Positions 23,570-35,616 are shown, numbered from the stretch's first letter. The stretch: DNA of 64,000 nt from Drechslerella dactyloides (GCA_020064725.1 JAGTWJ010000019.1:4998501-5062500), one strand, 5' to 3'. Program-made: numbers and translations. Notes: a model not told the origin generated them from the letters alone.

Positions 23570-25719
23570 TATTGTGTAAGATCTGATAGCGCACGCAATC
23601 GATGCGATATCAATTTGGGGCTTCAATCGGGGAGCTGGAGAGCTGCTCCAGTAAGTTCAGAGGGAGCACTGCTCATAATGCAACGGCGAATCTGGACTCT
23701 TATGTATAACACCACTACTGATCCTGGCTTCTCCGAGACCTACGATAGAGCCTCGGAAACGATAGCCAGGTACACAATACGTCTCCTCCTGGGAGAACCC
23801 CGGCCGGGATACCCAGTCGATGGCTCATGCAACTGCAGGGAGCTCCAAGGGATTTCATACATTTCAACGTTGGGTCTTGTGGGCCTGTGAAAAGATCTGG
23901 TTCTTCGTTCAAGCAGCGAGCCAATTAGCCTAAAGTGATTGGTGTACTCCTGCTCTAGAGCGAAGATCACAGGCAGTCCAGGATTTCAACGATCCCATTG
24001 CTAGTCGGTTGTGGGGGTGGAGATAAAAAATTTCGACATGGAGATACAGGTCAATATTCGTGTTGACGCAAATGGATATGTACATGTTGCCTGTTCCTGT
24101 AAGTGAAGAACTACTTTTATTGCGGGCTCCTAGGCAAAGCGACAGGGACAAGGGGAACAAGCTCTTGCCAGGAGATCCACAGAGCATTGGCAAAGGCTCG
24201 CTTCATCGAAAACATGCCAGCCCGATGCACCAAGCCGTTCTGGCTAAATGGAAAAATTGCAACTTGAGCTTGACGAGATGTGTGGCGTATGCTTGTCGTT
24301 AGGGTACAGTACTTGCAGATAGAATGCAACGCCGGGCCGAATAAATTTTGAGAAACGGAGGTCACTTGGCCAAGATGTGTCTAATAAGTTTGTCATGCAC
24401 CCGCGGGAAGAACACTCCTGGCCCTGCGAGTGGGGATCAATTGCTCTCGATGAGCGCAGTTGTGCACACCGGACCATCCGCACGTCCGAGGTTAACGGTT
24501 TTAAGCAAGGTATGCCGCCAGGCAGCGATATTTATGTCTGGGGAATCCCCACCATCTTGATGGAAAGTGAATGCGCTGGTGCGGTTTGTGATGCTTACTC
24601 GATCACTTTCCTCTGAACGTCGGATAAATTGATCTCGGTTCCGCAGGCCGAGTGGGTCGTGCTTATCAATATCAAAGAATCAGAGCTGAGTCTGGTGGTG
24701 AATAAACCAGCACTGTACCGAAAAAGGAATAGCTCTCCGCTTTTAGTTAGGCGCTTCGGAATAATAAAAGGCAGTGGCTCGATCGCGCCGGGATTGACAG
24801 TCGGCAGAGAGTTAAGCTTACGATCCTTTCCTTCGACGAGAGATACAGTCAGCGGCCAAGAGATACCCCGACGAGCATGCATCGATATTACTCTTCAGAC
24901 AAAACAAAAAAAATGGACACCAGTAATTTCAAAAGAGTACATGGGCCGCAGTCGGATTTGAACCGACATCTCTCCTCCAAGTTGAGATCAATTCCTCCGA
25001 AGAAGAGCCAAAAGCAATGGAGCATGCTAGTCTTTACACCATACAGCCTTATCGGGTGTCATCTGCTGATGATGCATGTCGTTGCACTTATAACCCAAGC
25101 CAAGACATATGCTGACTGCAATTTGTAGTGGTGTCGATAAGGGCGTACTTTCGAGCTGACAAGGTCCTTAGTTAGCTGGTCTGTTCTTGTCGCACGTCTT
25201 CTAGCGCCTACGGAGAGCTACTGGGATTGGAGTCGATCTATTGTTGTGTATTTCTGGAATCCGGCGTCTGCTATATGCACGATGCGCGCGTCATCATGAA
25301 TACTATTGAGATATATCTTGAAATCAGACCATATAACGTAAGCAGCTTTGCTTCCCACTCACTTCCTTGGATTGAACTTGGTCTCCATCACCATCGACAG
25401 CTCTTCCGTAGGCTTATTCTACTGATGAAGGGAGAAGAGTCGATAGTGATTGAAGCCGACTTCCACCCAAGAAAGTGAGTGACATAAGCAGACACGCTGG
25501 ACTCCGAGCATTTGAAAGAGGCAAACCCGTATCGATGCATACGCGTGCATGCAAACATGGTAAAAAATATACTCCACGACGACAACCAATGACACCAATG
25601 GACTCCCTCCCAATAATTTCCATTGCATATGCTAAAAATAACAATCGATTGCAAGTCAAATATCAAATATCCATCATTAGGTTTAGGTGAGACGTCGATT
25701 TCCAGGGTGGGCTCCGATG
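23570..25719. other. Intergenic region with a tRNA-like fragment
   Basis: 2.1 kb with no protein gene I can support; its short frames show no family. The one notable item is the tRNA-like T-arm at about 24943-24970. The upstream promoter of the sugar transporter should lie in the first part. Confidence 0.5.
24943..24970 (-). pseudogene. tRNA-like 3' end (T-arm plus acceptor strand)
   Basis: On the minus strand there is a perfect T-arm: a 5-bp stem GTCGG/CCGAC around a 7-base loop TTCAAAT, matching the B-box consensus GGTTCAAATCC, followed by a GC-rich acceptor-like 3' strand (TGCGGCCC). Upstream on that strand I find no matching 5' acceptor strand (GGCCGCA) within tRNA length, nor a clean anticodon arm. 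It is therefore more likely a fragment or decayed tRNA than a working gene. A mitochondrial-derived insertion is another possibility. Confidence 0.45.
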
Positions 25720-28068
25720 CTACTGTGTTAATGAGCTGGACTGAGAAATATCCACTCCATTCATCCAATTCCTGATATCTCGCTCCTCGCTACGCACAGG
25801 ACTATTCAGCTCAGAAGGATACCTAGAAGTATCAGCTGATCTGACCCAGTCGTTCACGCTTCCAGCTAGGAGCCACGAAGTATCGAAACCTGGAGCGGCT
25901 GTCATTAGCTCTTGGGTGCCATAAGTCGGCGGTAGGTAAGTCGGCCCTGGACCGCTTGTTGATGCGGGAGGCGGCGTCACAACTGGACTGTTTAGACCGG
26001 ACACTATCGGTGCAACTGTGGGTGTTGTGGGGGTAGCACCGGTGGTAGTGTATTCCATCATATCTACAGCCGAGAATCCGAGGTCGCTATCCTGGCCTAT
26101 ATCGAGAGGGACAGGCGCCGCAGCTAAGAGACCTGTCGGAATGCTAGCGGCATCCTCGACGGATGTGGGAGCAGATAAAACTTGAGTCTCGTCAATGGCA
26201 GTGGGTGTTCGTGCGGCTTCTGGAGAAGCCGTACCTGGCGACTCAGGAGATGGCCGTGTTGAACTCGGAAGCTCAAGCAGGCGTTGGTCTCTTAGTGGGT
26301 CCGGCGGGGATAATATCGAAGAAGTTTTGGACAGTATTATTCTGAGTAGCTGAGGATTCGAAGATGTTCTGAAGTGCATTAAATCTACCAAGCTTTTAAG
26401 ATAATCGACGGGAGTGGGCATCCACGGTAGCATAATCGAATTAGCAGTCGACGCTTTGATATTTGGGATGCAAAGGATGACATCCGCAAGTGAATTTGTG
26501 ATTTCGAAAAGTTTCGATTGCTTTGTAGAACGAAAACGGTGTTGTTAGCGTGAGAAGTTGATAGTTGGGTTCTTGAAACGGAAAATGCCATACCATGCCT
26601 GGACCGTGCGATTCAATCGCGCCACGAGAAATATGGGCAAGTGTTGTCAACAATTCCTCAGCGATCTTAAGCGGAAATGACAATGTCATGGCCTCGTTGT
26701 CGGTCTTCTCAGCTGAACCAGCCAGAAAACCTTGCTGCATGCTAACTTGCCAAACCAGCGTACGCATCCAGTGTTTTGTAACAAGGACGTCGGCTTTCTG
26801 GACTTCATTTGTATGTGTTTTGTGAGGGTGGACGTCTTTCAACTTGCTCTGCAGTTGCTGGAGGCGCTCCATCGAGGGCGCATCGTCGGTGTTTCGCGAT
26901 GTCCAGGCGTCAATGACGGATTTGTCAAAATTTGCGAAAAGGCTCGCCAGGTTCATGAAACTTGCGAGTAGAGGTTCCTTGTCGATGTCGGGAGAGGGCA
27001 ATTTTATAGTTTTGTTAAGAACGAAGGGTAAGTCGTGGACGATTGAATGTCCCCTAGAGAGTTGACACTGTGAGCTTTGCGATCGAGTTGCTGCCTACTT
27101 TCAGGGAATTCAACTCACCTCTCCGTCACAAATATAAGCCAGAACAGCCTTCTCTGCAATTCTGCGTCTTCAGGTGATAAGCCTTGGTAGCCACTTTCCC
27201 TATCAAGGTTCATAATTTGCACAAATGTGATCGCCTCTCTCAAGGCCAAGGAAGAAGCTGGCGTCTTGCCCAAATTTTCATAGTAGACATGGAAGAAGAG
27301 GCTCGTAAGAATCGCATAGATTCCCGGTCGTTCACGCCATTCAAACAATCTTCTTGCTCTGAGCGCTTCAGCGGCAAAATGTTCAGTGCTGACAATGATG
27401 GTCTTGGTAATTTGAGTCTCCGGATCGATGTATTGTTGTTTCCATTGTGGGAGCTGAAGTTGGCCCATGACCGCCGACGCCAATGCTGTCGCCAGAGCGT
27501 ATACTTCGGGATCATTCGGTCTGGCCTCCAGTTCGGTTAGGAGGGTTTCCCACTTTAGTATCGGCCATACCGGATATAATCGGTGGTGATATATTTCGGC
27601 ATATATGGCTAAAACAGGCGTTGGATACTTCGTCGCAGTGGAAAGACCTTGTCCCAGGCCAATTCCGTCTTGTTCCGCCTCGAGGTATGTGCAAGTCGGC
27701 GTGAGATTTACCGGCAGCGTGATGCCATTCCCATTCTGATATCCGAGGCCAGGACTCCGTTGAAAGGTTTGCAAAGGTGACCCCAACGGGGTTGGTTCTG
27801 TGGATTCTGGGTCGGTGTCTTCGTCGAGCGGACCCAAGCTGGAAGGGTTGTGTATCGGATGCCCATCAGGATCTATGTCCCGTGCATATTCCTCTTGTGT
27901 CCGCTTGATAGCTTCGATGGTCCTCGCGGTAGGCTTCCGAGGCCCGCCCTTTCGGAGCGCTTTAAGGAAGGTGCACGGTAGGCCGGCCTTGGAGCACGCT
28001 CGACATGGCTGGATGCCCTCGCATCGAATCTTTCGGATACTACAGCCGTCGCATGCGCGTTTGGGCAT
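25720..28068 (-). CDS. Zn(II)2Cys6 fungal transcription factor
   Basis: Nuclear DNA-binding regulator. Three exons on the minus strand: 28068-27119, 27053-26594 and 26520-25720, giving 736 residues. The binuclear zinc cluster is at residues 6-32 with perfect spacing (C-x2-C-x6-C-x5-C-x2-C-x6-C), followed by a basic linker. A fungal transcription-factor middle homology region follows; its RGHSIVHDLP motif is rebuilt exactly by splicing intron 1. The last 200 residues are Pro/Thr/Ser-rich and acidic, typical of an activation region. It lies between a sugar transporter and an alpha-glucosidase on the same strand, so it may be the local regulator of sugar use, by analogy with MAL activators. That role is inferred from position only. 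Confidence 0.93.
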
Positions 28069-29337
28069 TCTGAATCGCGTCGGCGCGGGATTGGGTGATG
28101 CTTTTATGGCGGGACTTCAGACAGTAGACTAATCGATATGTGATGTCAGCAGTGGGGCTCACGACGATAAAAGAGTGCGGTCCACCGAGATATCCCCCGA
28201 CGGGGGAGTTCAAGACCCGCGATTGCACGTCTGCATTGAGTGGAGCACATCAACATGACGGAAGGAAAGATCTTACTGGTTGATGGATTCAGATCTGCTA
28301 GCCAGTTTTTGAGCGACGGGACTCCCGGAGCAGTAGCGCAGCGCGATAATGTTGCACGGAGTCGCAGAGTCGGGACGCGAGTGCCATCGACAGGCCGCGA
28401 ACACTAACCAGACCTTTCGCTCGATTGTTCAAGAACGTCGACGTGCGGGGAAGTTGCGGACTGACGGATGTCCGACGGAATGAGACCAGCTCGCAGCTCT
28501 ACCTCGCGGGAGAGACTAACGTTAGCGATTGCTGATAGGATGAATGAGGCTGTCGTTGGCTACAGCAAAACGGCAGCAGGCGATCCCGTCTCTTTTGCCC
28601 TCCTGGTCGCCAGCAAGGCTGTCGGGTCCATAGTTCAGTAGCTTGCTATCCGTGTGAACCTGCTGGGGACAGTCCGTGGATGCGGGAGAAGGGTACATGC
28701 TTTCCCTAGCCCGCTTGCCTCCAAAGTACGTACGGCGGCTGCAGACTTGCGTGTAGTCATGCATGTTTGACGTTTGGGCCTTGCCTTGGCCTGATACCAC
28801 CGCTTTAAGGCAGCAGCAGCGGGGTGTTGAGCAGCCAGGCTGCGCTGCTTAGACAACTATCCTCGTCGCCCAAGACATATGCCTTGAGATCCTTGGTGCG
28901 CGTACCTCGATTCAGTGGCTGATTGATGCGGTTCCGGACGGTGGGCCGTGATGATACAGAGCTCAGAGCCGTCGATGGGTCGAGGTCGACGACAGGTGCA
29001 ATTTCCCGCTCTCGACGCCAACAAAGTCTGCCAACCGCAATTTCCCACAATTGCAACGGTTCACGTGAGCCTCAACACATTGCCAGTCTTAGTAAGCCTT
29101 CCTTCAACTTCCGCCACTGGCCACTCAGCTTCTCTTTCCAGCCCGGTTACGTTTCCACGGATGAATGAGGCAAAAGAGGTGCTTGTATTCTACGCTTCTA
29201 GCTACTTTTAGTTACATGTGCACAATCTGCAACAGACGATGTTCCCGCGTCCACCATGTACCTCTCGAACCCCGGCAAGCTGCCATGCAAAGCTCGCTAG
29301 CCTTGGATTTCGCACAAGGAGAATTATTCATCGTGCA
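28069..29337. other. Intergenic region upstream of the regulator gene
   Basis: 1.27 kb between the start of the Zn2Cys6 gene and the end of the dehydrogenase gene. It should contain the regulator's promoter. Small frames on both strands show no family. No other element recognised. Confidence 0.5.
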
Positions 29338-30318
29338 TCACAGCCACTCTCTATTGCCGTAGTGGCTCATGAAACGGCCGGTGTCCTTCACCGTGAGTTT
29401 TTTCAACGTTTCGAGCATGTGATTAACACTTTGCTCTGGGGTCAACGGCCCTGGGAAGTCCGGGTGGGTGCGCCGGAAGATTGCCGTGATGGCTTCATAC
29501 ATCTTGACCATGGCTGAGAACACCAAGTTCATTAGCAGTTTTTCTGCGACCGCATAAAGACACGTCCGGGGAGGTTGTGTGCAAAAGTTAAAGAGAAAAC
29601 ATTCACTCACATTCCTCGTGTGAAGTCTGGACTAATCCAGGGCTAATGGAAACGATCGTTACGCCGTCGGCTTTCAGTTGGACAGCATACTTTGCGACGA
29701 GCACGTTCATCGCAGCCTTGGAGGCGGCATAAGGGATGTTGGTCGCCATATCCCACATCAAGATAGCATCGACGTCTGCGATCCCTGTGCTCAAGACGAG
29801 GATCTTCTTCTGGTCGCCATTTCTTACTAAATCGAGAAATGGAGCGGTGGTGTACACTATGGACATGACATTATCCGTGAGGGAGACCTCAAAGGACTTC
29901 TGAAACTGCTGCAGCTTCTCAGCATCGCTGGTAAGGTCGAGCGGAGTGAGAGCCGTGGCATCCGTGAAAAGGGTAGCTGCGTTCTCCACCAGCACGTCAA
30001 GCTTCCCGCCCGTGACTTTGGACACCTGAGCGGCCGCCTCAGCCATTTGGGTAGGCGATGTCACATCCGCTTGAACAATATGAATGTTCTTGTTGGACCG
30101 AGCGAGTTCGGTGAGGGCCGGAGAAGATGTGGGATTACGGACGAGGGCAAAAACCGTGTTCGAAGGGTCCCTTGAGAGAACTTGGATAAAGCCAAGCTAT
30201 ATGCACTGGGTGTTAGCAAAAGTTCTGCTCTGCATTTAATATTTACAACCCGGTGGATATGACATCAGCTACGTACCCCGATACCTCTGGACGCTCCAGT
30301 AATAGCGTAGGAAGGCAT
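29338..30318 (-). CDS. Short-chain dehydrogenase/reductase (classical SDR)
   Basis: NAD(P)-dependent oxidoreductase with a Rossmann fold, substrate unknown. Three exons on the minus strand: 30318-30277, 30196-29611 and 29513-29338, giving 267 residues, a normal SDR length. The cofactor motif TGASRGIG is at residues 7-14, at the very end of the 42-base first exon. The usual NNAG is changed to ENAA at about residue 85. The catalytic pair is Y170 and K174 (YAASK), with Ser150 or Thr151 as the third residue. The late segment ISPGLVQT is the usual loop after strand 6. It belongs to the carbonyl reductase or sniffer-like group by general look. It stands between the regulator and the alpha-glucosidase, a possible but unproven functional link. 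Confidence 0.92.
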
Positions 30319-30522
30319 GGCTGTATCTAATATTAGCCTCCTAGGTCCATATAGTGAAACCGTGCTCGAAGGGTGACAACTAATAACCGATGTGAATCGT
30401 CAATGAGAAACCTAAGAATATTCGCAATGAGAATTAAGGCAGAAATTATATATCTCGAAGTTGGAAAACGGTCGGCAGATGGGTAGCTGAACACTCAACC
30501 ATTAGAGAGGGAGTTCGCCCTC

Positions 30523-30529
30523 TTATATA
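30523..30529 (-). promoter_or_regulatory. TATA box of the SDR gene
   Basis: On the minus strand TATATAA followed by gaggg, about 205 bases before the dehydrogenase start codon at 30318. Good match to the consensus; the distance allows a leader of about 170 bases. Confidence 0.5.
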
Positions 30530-30883
30530 GCCATGAGATCGAACTTCACTATTTCATGCCACGTTCATATGATCATGCTCCACATCATACCGGCCCAGCA
30601 AGATAGCAGGTTTCTAGCCTCAGAACGATCTAATTGTGATTCTGGTGCATTCTAATGTTAAACCGGCGCCAATTCCGTCATTGGAAGACATAGCTTACCA
30701 AATAAGCCATTAATCATTAATGCATTTAGCTACTTCATTAGGCCGTTTGCCTCAATAAACTCAGTGATAAAGTTTAGAAGTTTACATATTCACTGTCTGT
30801 AGCCAAAGGGGTATTACTAAGAAATGGTCCTTTTAGCGTTCTGAGCCCAATTGCTCCTAAGGCGCCTTGCCCAAAACGTTACC

Positions 30884-30908
30884 GGGCCCATTGGGGCCCA
30901 TTGGGGCC
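30884..30908. repeat. 11-bp tandem duplication (gggcccattgg)
   Basis: Two adjacent copies of an 11-base unit plus a partial third. Intergenic; no known role. Confidence 0.7.
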
Positions 30909-31512
30909 TGCATATCCGAGCTTCAGGCGCCGTGGGTCCAGCAGCGCAAACAAGCGAAAACGAGTTGTCTATTTTGGCTTTGGTCACCTGAGATCCCTTC
31001 ACGGCCGAATGATCCCAGCCAGCCTCAACCGCTTAGGAAACACATTCAAATGGTAATTAGCCTAGCAGTGGAGAGATCCAATGGTATGATCTAGCTGGTA
31101 CCATCTACACATCCTGATTAGTCAATTTCGTTCGAAGCTCTCGTAGCTGCAATGGTAATACGGCGATAAGATCCGAAGTTGAAATTCATATGCCAGTAAG
31201 CCTAGCTAGGTTTCGGCGCCGCTAAAAAAAACCGCTTCACTAACGTTATAACCAGAATTGTGACATAATTAAGTATCACTACTTAGCAATGATTATCTGT
31301 GGACCAAGATCTGTCTTATTTGGGAACCACAGCGATTTTATATCTACTGAGTTATATGAATATCGATAGACAATTGCGCCAGTGAAGTATTGCTAAGGTT
31401 TATGAGGCATGGCATCAGTTTAGATATGAGGATTGATTGATGCGAGTGTTAAGGAGATAGCCACCCATGACAAAGGAAATATAGCAGACTGGGTTTCAGA
31501 GTATCCGGTCCG

Positions 31513-33501
31513 TCACCGTCTCAGCAGAACCAGCGATCCCCACGGTTGAAACGTAATTTTACGCATTGAGCTATCAAAGCTTGCATTGCTGGAGACTAGG
31601 ACGTCCCAGCCGTCGTCACCGGGGGACCCAAGCAACGCCTTCGAACGCTCCACTTTCTGGGAAGTCCAGTTGCACAAAACGACGGCCGCTTCGTTTCTGT
31701 ATGTTCTCATATAGCCAAGTATCTCATTATCATCGGTGGCACCCTCAAGAAGGTCGAAGTTGCCGTAAACGAAAATATCTGCGTGCTGTTTCCTGAGCTC
31801 TAGAATCCGTTTCCAGAAAGAATATGGTGAGTCTCCGTCATCAACTTGCGAAGCTGCGTTGATGGATTCGTAGCTCGGATTGGCCGACATCCACGGCTTC
31901 ACTTGAGGATCGGTGAATCCAGCATGCGGTGAATTCGACCACTGCATTGGAGTCCTCGCGTTATCTCTGCCTTTAATCTGATACTGGCGCCGATATTCTT
32001 CCAAGACCTTCGGATCCTTGTATCGTGCCAAGACTTCTTTCCAATGGTTCACGCATTCAATATCTTTGTACTCGCTCATGGCCCACTCTTTCGGGACGTT
32101 GATGACGCCGAGTTCTTGGCCCTGGTAGATGTACGGTGTTCCGGCTTGGAAGCCGAGGTATGCGGCTAGCATTTTGGCGGAGGGGACTCGGTGCTCGGGC
32201 GCATCTGAGCAGAATCTCGACACCGTCCGAGATTGATCATGGTTTTCTAGGTAGAGGGCGTTCCAACCTGAGTTTTCGTACATGAATTTCTGCCACTTTT
32301 CCGTAATCGCTTTCAATTTAGGCAAGGATAATTTCTTGTGCGAGAACTTGCCGCCGGGGCCGTGATCTATCTCCATCCTACAATTGCGAGCATGGTCAAT
32401 ATTAGTTGAGATACCTAGGGCGGTTTTGGCGATAAACTCACAGTTCGAAGTGAAAAATCATATTAAGCTCTTCTCTTTCAAAGCTGACACCCTTCAGAAT
32501 CTCTGATGGGTCTTTGATACCTGGCATCTCTCCAACACTGAATGCGTTGTATTTCTTGAGAATTGCGCCCAGTCCTTTCAAAAATTCGTGCAGCCTCGGT
32601 CCGTTCGCAAAGTGCTCAGAGCCATCTTGGTAAATAGCGTCTAGGTCTTTGTTGCTAATACTAGCATCGGGATAGCCCGGCACCTTGGAAATGAAGTTGA
32701 TCACGTCCATCCGGAACCCGTCGACGCCTCGATCGAGCCAGAAGCGCATGATATCATGGACCGCCTCAACCACGTCTGGGTTTTCCCAATTCAGATCCGG
32801 CTGCTCCTTTGCGAATATGTGAAGATAGTACTCTTGAGTTGCTTCGTCCCATTCCCAAGCTGATCCGCCAAAATAGGAGAGCCAGTTGTTCGGTGGTACG
32901 CGGTTACCGTCCACAATTCTGCCGGGGTGCCAATGATACCAGTTGCGATAGGGTGAGGTTTTCGAAGATTTCGATTGTTGGAACCAGTCATGCTATTAAT
33001 CCCTCGTTTTTTAGCGTCAGATAACGTGAAATCAAGCGTTTTGCTAAGAGTTCGTAGTATTGTGGGCAGCGTAGAACGAACCTCGCTCGAACTATGGTTG
33101 ACAACGAGATCCATCACTAGCTTCATGCCTCGTTTATGAAGCTCTTCAATCAACTGCTGAGTGTTTTCCAAGGTGCCATACTGCGGGTCAATGTCTCGAT
33201 AGTCGGCAATGTCGTATCCCATGTCAATCTGAGGTGACTTGTAGATCGGCCCAAGCCAGACGACGTCTGCGCCCAGATTTTTGATATAGTCCAGCTTGGA
33301 GATTATACCAGGGATGTCTCCGATGCCGTCGCCATTGGAGTCCTTGAATGACGCCGGGTAAATCTGGTAGACGGACGCCTCTTTCCACCATGTTCGATTT
33401 TCTGGCGGTGGGGAGCTAGTGGGATGACTGCCTAAATGCTCATCGAGACGGTCAATATGAGTCTCGATAGGCTGTTCTGCAATCGCAGCAGGAGGAGCCA
33501 T
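31513..33501 (-). CDS. GH13 alpha-glucosidase (oligo-1,6-glucosidase / maltase type)
   Basis: Cytosolic-type enzyme releasing glucose from short alpha-glucosides; no signal peptide. Three exons on the minus strand: 33501-33082, 32992-32442 and 32377-31513, giving 611 residues. The GH13 blocks are all present: VYQIYPASFKDSNGDGIGD near residue 45, the region I strand ending DLVVNHSS, nucleophile D236 in GFRMDVINF, acid/base E295 in SVGEMPG, and D371 in LENHDQSR. The residue after the nucleophile is Val, which in yeast enzymes goes with isomaltase activity, whereas maltases have Thr. So isomaltose or other alpha-1,6 substrates are plausible. Intron 1 uses a GTTCGT donor. Last gene of a minus-strand run with an SDR, a Zn2Cys6 regulator and a sugar porter. 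Confidence 0.95.
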
Positions 33502-34475
33502 TGCGTCGAGTGTGTGATTGAGAGGAGGATGATGATGCTAAAATGCTGGTCGCTCCGCGTTACGATGTTGGAAGCTGGGCTGTAATTAGCGCCAACGATT
33601 GGCAGCCGACAATGCGATGTGCTAGCAGTCAAGCTCACAGCTGCGCGCAGCTCAGCGAGAACTACGCAACGGAGGCCTTATTTCCCGCAATGCCCAGGCC
33701 CTTTATATGTACTTATATCTGTATATATAAACCCCCAGGTAAGTAGCCAGTGAGCAAGTAGCCGGTAGAACGTCGACTGGATATTCTGCAGACCGTCTGG
33801 AATGGCGGATATATAGACCGGGAAAACTCCAGGGCAACTAGCGAGGTGTGGCCGATGTAATCAACTCAGAGAGGCATGCAATCGTGACATGACAGGGACC
33901 AATATATACGCTCATGTAGGTCTCTATTTATACTCGGTCATATGTAATGTGAACATGAGAGAGTGTAGGGCCGCCCCAAGACTGTAAAAAGCCAGGTAGA
34001 TGTTCTGGGATAGGTCTCAGTCCTTGCCGGGACACCTCTGCCGGGTGGAATCCGGCAGGTGACGCCGGACTCAAGCAGCGATATTACTCCACGACGGTTT
34101 GCATATTGCGATTGATGCATGCACGCAGCGTCTTCTGGGCAACGAGATGCGGTGGGATGAAGCTAGAGATCCGGGGTCGCAACCGAGAAAGGCACCGAAA
34201 GTTCGGCCGGAAAATTTGCCCAGGCGGCAAATGTCGACGAAGGGCATCTAGCTCAGCAACTAGTATCGATACGCATGTCAGAAGCGAAGAAGGAGCGGTG
34301 CATGGCAATTGAGGCGACGCCATCTTTGAATTCAGGGACCGGATACGTGGACGATGGTCTGGACGGCGATAGTCGTATCGCCGCCATGCAGCTGCGGCTT
34401 CGAGCCACACACTAGCGGGCTGTGGCCAAACGAAGCATGTCTTGCCGACTATTTAGTCAGCATCGCCGTTGCGCG

Positions 34476-34510
34476 TGCATCGCATCGCATCGCATCGCAT
34501 CGCGTCGCAC
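34476..34510. repeat. CGCAT pentanucleotide repeat
   Basis: Four perfect CGCAT units at 34481-34500 with degenerate copies on both sides (gtgcat before, cgcgt and cgcac after). A microsatellite in the peroxiredoxin upstream region. Confidence 0.8.
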
Positions 34511-34752
34511 ACGAGCGCGAGCGCGACCCTTTCTTAAATGGAGTAATCGGAGAAGAGGATGTTTCCACACAGGAAGTTGCGGTTAAGCCTCTGGCATTCC
34601 GGATTACGAAACCCTTGGTTCGAATTCTAGAAGTAGCTGTCCGCCGCCCCCGGCCCGAGTCCTTATGTAATCACGGATCGCATTATTGCAATCGATCGGG
34701 ACTGGTTGCACAATCCGGTGTTGCCCGGTGCCTCGGTTCAAAAAACGCTCCG

Positions 34753-34758
34753 TATAAA
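34753..34758 (+). promoter_or_regulatory. TATA box of the peroxiredoxin gene
   Basis: TATAAA in the context ccgtataaagctcc, about 96 bases before the start codon at 34854. Confidence 0.5.
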
Positions 34759-34853
34759 GCTCCACGGCTCTTCGCTCTAACAAGTCTTCTCATCGACTAA
34801 TACTCACTCGCAGAACTCACCTATAACTTTGGTCCGTTCTACATTTCTCCAAC

Positions 34854-35616
34854 ATGAGCAACGCTACCCTCAAACTCGGTGATAGCTTCCCCGAAGATGT
34901 AGTCTTCAAGTAAGTTGGGTCCAATCGCGAATGCACATTGCATTGTACTTGCGTGCGGTGTAATTATAATTCCGCCACGCACAAAAACGTGCAGCCGAGA
35001 AAATGCCGCATAGAGTCCCCGATTGGGCTAGTTCATCTGCCTGGTGATGCTGACTGCGTGCCTGCAGGTACGTCCCATATACCGACGAAAAGGCAGACAT
35101 CAAGGCCTGTGGCATCCCGGTTACTTACGATGCCAGCAAAGGTAAACCGTGCATCGATGCCTGTCCAAGCGCAAGCCCGATTCATAGATGCCTTTTGCTA
35201 ACGAGCTATCGGTCGCGATTCGCCGTGTGATTGTAGAATTCGCGGGGAAGAAAGTCGTTCTTTTTGCCGTGCCCGGCGCTTTTACCCCCAGCTGTTCCGT
35301 CCGCCATGTCCCTGGCTATATCGACAACCTGGGGTCCCTTAAATCCAAAGGTGTGGATATTGTCATTGTCATTGCCTATAATGATCCCTTCGTCATGAGT
35401 GCCTGGGCCAAGGCGAACAACGTCAAGAACGACGACATCATATTTGCCTCAGATGTGGGCACTCAGTTCAGTCAGAAGCTTGGGTGGACGAATGGAGAGC
35501 GGACAGCCCGGTACGCACTTATCATCGACGATGGCAAAATTGTTTACGCCGGAAAGGAGGAGAAGTCTGGAGAGATCAGCGTTAGTGGAGCAGACGCTGT
35601 TCTGGCTAAACTTTAG
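34854..35616 (+). CDS. pmp20: Peroxiredoxin, PMP20 / Asp f 3 family (Prx5 type)
   Basis: Thiol peroxidase reducing hydrogen peroxide and alkyl hydroperoxides. Three exons: 34854-34909, 35068-35141 and 35237-35616, giving 169 residues, the family's usual size. The peroxidatic cysteine is C63 in PGAFTPSC; the second conserved cysteine is C33 in the ACGIP block of exon 2. The middle region carries NDPFVMSAW, a hallmark of this subfamily. The last three residues are Ala-Lys-Leu, which fits the PTS1 consensus, so peroxisomal location is likely, as for fungal PMP20. Members in Aspergillus are known IgE-binding allergens (Asp f 3); that is family knowledge. In combination with the SKL thioesterase it is the second peroxisomal candidate here. 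Confidence 0.95.

Larger units (their letters stand above)
30319..31512. other. Intergenic region
   Basis: 1.2 kb between the glucosidase stop and the dehydrogenase start. A TATA box for the dehydrogenase lies at 30523-30529. The stretch 30640-30790 is AT-rich. A small perfect repeat (gggcccattgg twice) lies at about 30884-30908. No gene seen. Confidence 0.5.
33502..34853. other. Divergent intergenic region (glucosidase and peroxiredoxin)
   Basis: 1.35 kb containing both promoters. A minus-strand ATATAAA at 33712-33718 sits about 210 bases before the glucosidase start, and a plus-strand TATAAA at 34753-34758 sits about 96 bases before the peroxiredoxin start. A CGCAT repeat lies at 34476-34510. 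Open frames here have no family support. Confidence 0.5.

Noticed and set aside
34600..34640. B-box-like ggttcgaattc at about 34616
   Set aside because: Differs from the B-box consensus at the end and no T-stem or acceptor pairing can be drawn.
34354..34800. 148-codon plus-strand frame over the CGCAT repeat
   Set aside because: Its length comes from the repeat; no family, and it lies in the peroxiredoxin promoter.
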